28,117 nucleotides of DNA, taken from NCBI GenBank assembly GCA_946528555.1, contig CAMMYS010000014.1:1-28117 (forward strand). The letters run 5' to 3'. The position numbers and the translations under genes were made by a program. The notes beneath the pieces were generated by a model, which saw only the letters and a list, made by a program, of their open reading frames with translations, did no database searches and had not been told where the DNA came from. The stretch is from an uncultured Mycoplasmatota bacterium. Lineage in GTDB: Bacteria; Bacillota_I; Bacilli_A; RF39; UBA660. Every line of letters starts with the position of its first letter. Positions within the stretch are counted from its first letter, which is position 1. Shown here piece by piece: positions 24,247-28,117 of this stretch.

Positions 24247-24651
24247 ATGGAAGAAAATAGTAAATTTAAATTAATACATGAAGAAAGAGCTCGTGCTAAG
24301 AAAGAAGAAAATAGTATAAGAAGAGCTGAAAAAGCTACTGAAAGAGAAAATAAAAAAGTGTTTTTACACGAATTGCTTGAAAACAATGGTATTCTTCCTG
24401 AAGAACAAGAACAATTTCGTTTTGAGGAAGAACTAAATTATGTAGAAGATGATATGGAACATTATGTTAATACACTTGCTGCAGTATTTGGCGTAGATGA
24501 AATGGATTATGCAAAATTGCGTGAAGAATATTATGCTGAATTGCAAGAGATAGGACTTGATGAAACAAATTATGTAATAGATAGTAAAGAAAAGGTTTCA
24601 TGTTTTAACAAAGCTCTTAAAGTTGTTAATAAACAATCATTAAGAAGATAA
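24247..24651 (+). CDS. Charged coiled-coil protein of unknown function between hpf and secA
   Basis: This 134-residue cytosolic protein has no membrane segment. Residues 1-45 are strongly charged (KLIHEERARAKKEENSIRRAEKATE) and probably form a helix or coiled coil. A mixed Glu-rich region follows (EDDMEHYVNTLAAVFGVDEMDY), then a basic C-terminus. It is not recognised. It starts one base after the hpf stop, with GAGG inside hpf, so its level is tied to hibernation factor synthesis; a ribosome- or stress-related role is only a guess from context. Confidence 0.7.
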   Translation: MEENSKFKLIHEERARAKKEENSIRRAEKATERENKKVFLHELLENNGILPEEQEQFRFEEELNYVEDDMEHYVNTLAAVFGVDEMDYAKLREEYYAELQEIGLDETNYVIDSKEKVSCFNKALKVVNKQSLRR

Positions 24652-24680
24652 GAAAGGTGAATGTTCACTTTTCTTTTTTT
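24651..24680 (+). terminator. Terminator of the hpf operon
   Basis: AGAAAGGTGA pairs with TCACTTTTCT (one G-U) around ATGT, followed by T. The 3' arm overlaps the presumed -35 of secA. Confidence 0.75.
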
Positions 24681-24692
24681 GTTTGATATAAT
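24664..24692 (+). promoter_or_regulatory. Promoter of secA
   Basis: TTCACT (24664-24669), a 17-base spacer and TATAAT (24687-24692) preceded by TGA as an extended -10. Confidence 0.6.
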
Positions 24693-24715
24693 ATTCTACG
24701 AGGAGGAAACGCAAG

Positions 24716-27208
24716 ATGGGATTATTTAAGAGCATTTTTGATTATGAAACTAAAGAATTAAAAAAGATAGATAAATTAGTAACTCAAATAGAAGCTTTAG
24801 ATGAAGATATGCAAAAATTAAAAGATGTTGAATTCAAAGCTAAAACAGAAGAATTTAAGAAAAGATTAGAAAATGGTGAAACATTAGATGATATATTGGT
24901 TGAGGCATTTGCTTTAGCTAGAGAAGCTTGTTATAGAGCATTAGGTGAAAAACCATTTAGAGTTCAATTAATAGGTGGTATAGCAATACATAGAGGAAAT
25001 ATTGCTGAAATGAAAACTGGTGAAGGAAAAACATTGACAACAGTTTTACCAGCTTATTTGAATGCTTTATCAGGACTAGGTGTACATGTTATTACAACAA
25101 ACGAATACTTATCAACTCGTAATGCAGAGTGGATGGGGCCTATATATGACTTATTAGGTGTAACAGTTGGTATTAATATTCGTGAAAAATCTCCACAAGA
25201 GAAAAAAGAAGCTTATGCATGTGATATAACATATACAACTAATAATGAATTAGGTTTTGATTATCTAAGAGATAATATGGTAGTACATGCAGAAAATAGA
25301 ACTCAAAGAGGATTAAACTTTGCTATAATCGATGAAGTTGACTCAATTTTAATTGATGAAGCAAGAACACCTTTAATTATTAGTGGTGGTGTTGCTAAAG
25401 GAAGTAATGTTTATAAAGAAGCAGATAGAGTAGCAAAATCATTAAAGATAGATGATTATGTAGTAGATGAAAAAACTAAAAGAGTTACTCTTACAGAAGA
25501 AGGAGTTAAACATTGTGAACAACTTCTTCACACTGATAATTTATATGATATTTCAAATAGTGGAATTGTTCATAATTTAGATAAAGCACTAGTTGCAAAT
25601 TATGGATTTAAAAGAGATGTTGATTACGTTGTAGAAAATGACAAAGTATTAATTGTTGATACATTCACAGGTCGTTTAATGCATGGTAGACAATTTAGTG
25701 AAGGTCTTCATCAAGCAATTGAAGCTAAAGAAAATGTTACTATTAATGAAGAAACTAAAACACTTGCTACAATTACATTCCAAAACTTATTTAGAATGTA
25801 TAATAAACTATCTGGTATGACAGGTACTGCTAAAACAGAAGAAGAGGAATTTAGAAATATTTATAATACTTATGTAGTATGTATTCCAACAAATAAACCA
25901 GTAATTAGAGATGATCAACCAGACTTAATTTATTCATCTTTAAATGGTAAATTTAAAGCATTAGTTAGAATGGTTCAAGAAATACATTCTACAGGAAGAC
26001 CTATATTAATAGGTGTAGCATCTGTAGAGACATCTGAAATTGTTGACCAATTATTAACAAAAGCAAAAATCAAACATGAATTATTAAATGCAAAGAATCA
26101 TGAAAAAGAAGCACATATCATTGCACATGCTGGTGAGAAAAACGCAGTTACAATCGCAACAAATATGGCTGGCCGTGGTACTGATATTAAGTTAGGCGAA
26201 GGTGTAAGAGAATTAGGTGGACTTTACGTACTTGGTACTGAAAGACATGATTCAAGAAGAATTGATAATCAATTAAGAGGTCGTTCTGGTAGACAAGGAG
26301 ATCCAGGTACTACAAGATTCTTAGTATCTATGGAAGATGACTTAATGGTTAAATTTGGTTCTGATAGAATCAAAACTATTATGCAAAATTTAGGTGTTGC
26401 TGAAGACCAAGCTATTTCTAATAAAATGATTTCTAAGAGTTTAGAATCAGCTCAAAAGAAAGTTGAAGGATTTAACTTTGATAGAAGAAAAGGATTACTT
26501 GATTTTGATAATGTAATAGCTAAACAAAGAGAAATCATATATGATAGAAGAAATGAAATATTAGATCAAGAAAGTATTAGAGATAGAGTATTAGAGACAT
26601 TTAAATCATTTGTATCTAATCAAATTAATTCTCACTTAGCACCAGAAGGTGTATTAACACAAAATGATATTAATAATATTATTGAAACATTTAATTCACA
26701 TTTATTAAAGAAGAAAAAATTAACTGAAAAAGATTTTAAAAATAAGTCAAATGAAGAAATAATAGATGATATCTATAATATTGTAATTGAAGATTATAAT
26801 AAGAAATTAGAAGATATTCCAGAAGATATTCAAAATGATTTTGAAAAATCAATTTCATTAAGAGTTATTGATAAAAACTGGATGAATCAATTAGACAGTA
26901 TGGAAGCTTTAAAAGAAGGTGTAGGTTTAAGAGGTTATGCTCAAACAAATCCACTTCAAGTATATGCATTAGAAGGTTTCCAAATGTTTGATAATATGCT
27001 TGCTACAATTAGTGAAGAAATATCAAGATTTTTACTAAATGCTGAAATAAGACAAAATATTGAAAGAGAAGAAGTAAAAAATATCCACTTAAATGATGGA
27101 AAGGAAAAAGTAAAATCAACACCTAAAAAAGTAGAAAAGAAAGTTGGTAGAAATGATCCTTGTCCATGTGGCAGTGGTAAAAAATATAAACAATGTCATG
27201 GTAAGTAA
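24716..27208 (+). CDS. secA: Preprotein translocase ATPase SecA
   Basis: SecA drives exported proteins through SecYEG using ATP. The 830-residue length is normal. MKTGEGKTL (99-107) is Walker A, with DEVDSILIDEARTPL as the DEAD-like motif, NLFRMYNKLSGMTGTAKTE and TNMAGRGTDIKL in the second nucleotide domain, and QLRGRSGRQGDPG near the end of the motor. Helical scaffold and wing domains follow. The C-terminus is the zinc-binding SEC-C motif RNDPCPCGSGKKYKQCHGK, which contacts SecB or ribosomes. GAGGAGG precedes the ATG. It is monocistronic with a terminator at its end. No prfB follows it here, unlike in Bacillus. Confidence 0.98.
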   Translation: MGLFKSIFDYETKELKKIDKLVTQIEALDEDMQKLKDVEFKAKTEEFKKRLENGETLDDILVEAFALAREACYRALGEKPFRVQLIGGIAIHRGNIAEMKTGEGKTLTTVLPAYLNALSGLGVHVITTNEYLSTRNAEWMGPIYDLLGVTVGINIREKSPQEKKEAYACDITYTTNNELGFDYLRDNMVVHAENRTQRGLNFAIIDEVDSILIDEARTPLIISGGVAKGSNVYKEADRVAKSLKIDDYVVDEKTKRVTLTEEGVKHCEQLLHTDNLYDISNSGIVHNLDKALVANYGFKRDVDYVVENDKVLIVDTFTGRLMHGRQFSEGLHQAIEAKENVTINEETKTLATITFQNLFRMYNKLSGMTGTAKTEEEEFRNIYNTYVVCIPTNKPVIRDDQPDLIYSSLNGKFKALVRMVQEIHSTGRPILIGVASVETSEIVDQLLTKAKIKHELLNAKNHEKEAHIIAHAGEKNAVTIATNMAGRGTDIKLGEGVRELGGLYVLGTERHDSRRIDNQLRGRSGRQGDPGTTRFLVSMEDDLMVKFGSDRIKTIMQNLGVAEDQAISNKMISKSLESAQKKVEGFNFDRRKGLLDFDNVIAKQREIIYDRRNEILDQESIRDRVLETFKSFVSNQINSHLAPEGVLTQNDINNIIETFNSHLLKKKKLTEKDFKNKSNEEIIDDIYNIVIEDYNKKLEDIPEDIQNDFEKSISLRVIDKNWMNQLDSMEALKEGVGLRGYAQTNPLQVYALEGFQMFDNMLATISEEISRFLLNAEIRQNIEREEVKNIHLNDGKEKVKSTPKKVEKKVGRNDPCPCGSGKKYKQCHGK

Positions 27209-27235
27209 AAAAAGCCTTGTAAAATAAGGCTTTTT
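27206..27235 (+). terminator. Terminator of secA
   Basis: AAAAAAGCCTT pairs with AAGGCTTTTTT around a short loop (GTAAAAT), directly after the stop codon. Confidence 0.85.
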
Positions 27236-27261
27236 TCAACGTTTAAAATAAATTACTGATT

Positions 27262-27292
27262 TTAGATACGCGTTAGATACGTTTTAGATACG
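27262..27292. repeat. Three TTAGATACG direct repeats at 11-bp spacing
   Basis: TTAGATACG occurs at 27262, 27273 and 27284, followed by a T run. The spacing is exactly 11 bases, about one helical turn, so the copies face the same side of the DNA. It lies between the secA terminator and the next gene's promoter. It could be a protein-binding array, a recombination site or a small tandem duplication. Confidence 0.7.
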
Positions 27293-27366
27293 TTTTTTTT
27301 GTAAATTAGAAACTTATTCAATCGCAATATAGTAGTATTACGACGTGATTACATTTTAAAAGAGTA

Positions 27367-27375
27367 TGATATAAT
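27367..27375 (+). promoter_or_regulatory. Extended -10 promoter of the interrupted gene
   Basis: TGATATAAT, 21 bases before the ATG at 27397; no clear -35. Confidence 0.5.
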
Positions 27376-27396
27376 AAATATAAGTAAGTGATATTA

Positions 27397-27876
27397 ATGG
27401 AAAATAATATTAAAAAATATTTAAATAATAATCCTGAAAATCCTAAGTATTTATTTCATGGTAGTCCAAAGTTAATGGAAGAATTGGAACCACAACAATC
27501 TCATGATAGTGGTGGAAATCAAGATAATGTGGATTGTGCAGTATTTATGTATCCTGTATTTTATAAATGTGTTCCCTATGCTTTAAAAAAAGGATTTATA
27601 TATAAAGAATAATTTGGAAACGATTCGTGGTTTGAAACTTATAATAGAACTATAGATTATCCATATGCTGTGTTAAATAATAGAGACATTGATATTGATG
27701 CGATAGGATATGTTTATGTGTTTGAAAAAAATGATGATATGATTAAGGATGCGATGAGTTATCAATATAGATGTTATCATTCTTTAAAACCAATAGATAT
27801 AGTTCAAGTGCAAATGAAGGATTATCTTGATTTATTTGAAATAAGAAATTCTAATAAAAAAAATTTTAAATTATAA
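27397..27876 (+). pseudogene. Gene split by one in-frame TAA; YLFHGSP-type (possibly ADP-ribosyltransferase-like) protein
   Basis: The frame from the ATG at 27397 reads 71 codons to TAA at 27610-27612. It then continues in the same frame with FGNDSWFETYNRTIDYPYAV and further coding-like sequence to 27876, 159 residues in total if read through. No frameshift is needed. The first part has YLFHGSPKLMEELEPQQSHD and then AVFMYPVF; HGS-x-x-L-x-P is common in proteins with an ADP-ribosyltransferase-like fold. The second part has GYVYVFEK and SLKPIDIVQVQMKDY. The family link is tentative. The simplest reading is a recent nonsense mutation. A GTG at 27388 is in frame but is taken as part of a weak ribosome binding site. 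Confidence 0.7.
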
Positions 27877-27914
27877 TCAAAATTGATCGTAAGATTAAGA
27901 TATTAGGAGGAAAA

Positions 27915-28100
27915 ATGAAAAGTAAATGGTATTTAATAAGTTCAATTTTTCAAGCATTGATTGGATTAATTGCAATAATATTCTTTATAATATTAGCTGT
28001 TAATGGTGAGGTAATGACTAAATGGATTATAACTTTATTTTTAGCTATTGCTTATGTTGTGATTGGTACAATAGGTATAATTGATAATATAAAAAAATAA
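27915..28100 (+). CDS. Small two-helix membrane protein of unknown function
   Basis: This 61-residue protein has a short basic start (MKSKW), two hydrophobic helices (about 6-29 and 37-56) joined by NGEVMTKW, and ends with DNIKK. AGGAGG lies six bases before the ATG, which supports real translation. It follows the interrupted gene by 38 bases and may share its transcript. No family is recognised. Confidence 0.7.
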   Translation: MKSKWYLISSIFQALIGLIAIIFFIILAVNGEVMTKWIITLFLAIAYVVIGTIGIIDNIKK

Positions 28101-28117
28101 TCAGAATATTAAGATAT

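Noticed and set aside
27610..27612. Reading the in-frame TAA as a recoded sense codon
   Set aside because: TAA ends most genes here at clear terminators, so it is a normal stop; mutation or sequence error is simpler.

Overview
The window is a very AT-rich stretch of a bacterial chromosome carrying mostly housekeeping genes. The ribosomal, tRNA-synthetase, SecA, long-form HPF and YugP-like proteins, the strong GGAGG ribosome binding sites and the short TTGACA/TATAAT promoters point to a low-GC Bacillota/Mycoplasmatota lineage, probably an uncultured, host-associated, reduced-genome Bacilli member (RF39-like). The genetic code looks standard: UGA ends the RDD-family gene at 22860-22862 and Trp is read from UGG. 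No phage, IS element, CRISPR array, tRNA or rRNA gene was seen.

Layout. 1-458 has no protein gene; it holds a chain of hairpins closed by a wobble-rich terminator. 459-3408 carries a Fic-domain protein with a degenerate catalytic motif, then typA/bipA. 3426-4465 (minus strand) is the most interesting part: a perfect-consensus promoter drives a roughly 440-nt structured non-coding RNA immediately upstream of a small DUF21-like four-helix membrane protein. This is the arrangement known for OLE RNA and its partner OapA. 4589-6963 has argS and a DUF975 membrane protein. 7037-8074 is the S6-SSB-S18 operon with a recognisable S6:S18 leader motif. 8121-12573 is a minus-strand block: YugP-type zinc peptidase, YfcC/DcuC-like transporter, dusB, and an exported protein with four Cys-pair modules. 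12678-13633 is the rplM-rpsI operon with an L13-leader-like segment and an 18-codon upstream ORF.

13757-18092 holds a metallothionein-like mini-gene, a deoxyribosyltransferase-like gene, hpt, gpmA, a small lipoprotein, an Abi_2/HEPN protein and an HtrA protease. 18155-23587 holds a Ca2+-type P-ATPase, a full-length but apparently dead relative of cofactor-independent phosphoglycerate mutase, an RDD membrane protein, rpiB and a small membrane protein. 23715-27208 has hpf, a coiled-coil protein and secA. The right edge has three 11-bp-spaced TTAGATACG repeats, a gene broken by one in-frame TAA, and a small two-helix membrane protein.

The genes cover translation and its regulation (typA, argS, S6, S18, L13, S9, dusB, hpf), export and envelope quality control (secA, HtrA, YugP), central metabolism and salvage (gpmA, rpiB, hpt) and ion transport. 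The main candidates for new biology are the OLE-like RNA/OapA pair, the pseudo-phosphoglycerate mutase, the structured RNA upstream of the Fic gene, and the Abi_2 protein coupled to HtrA.
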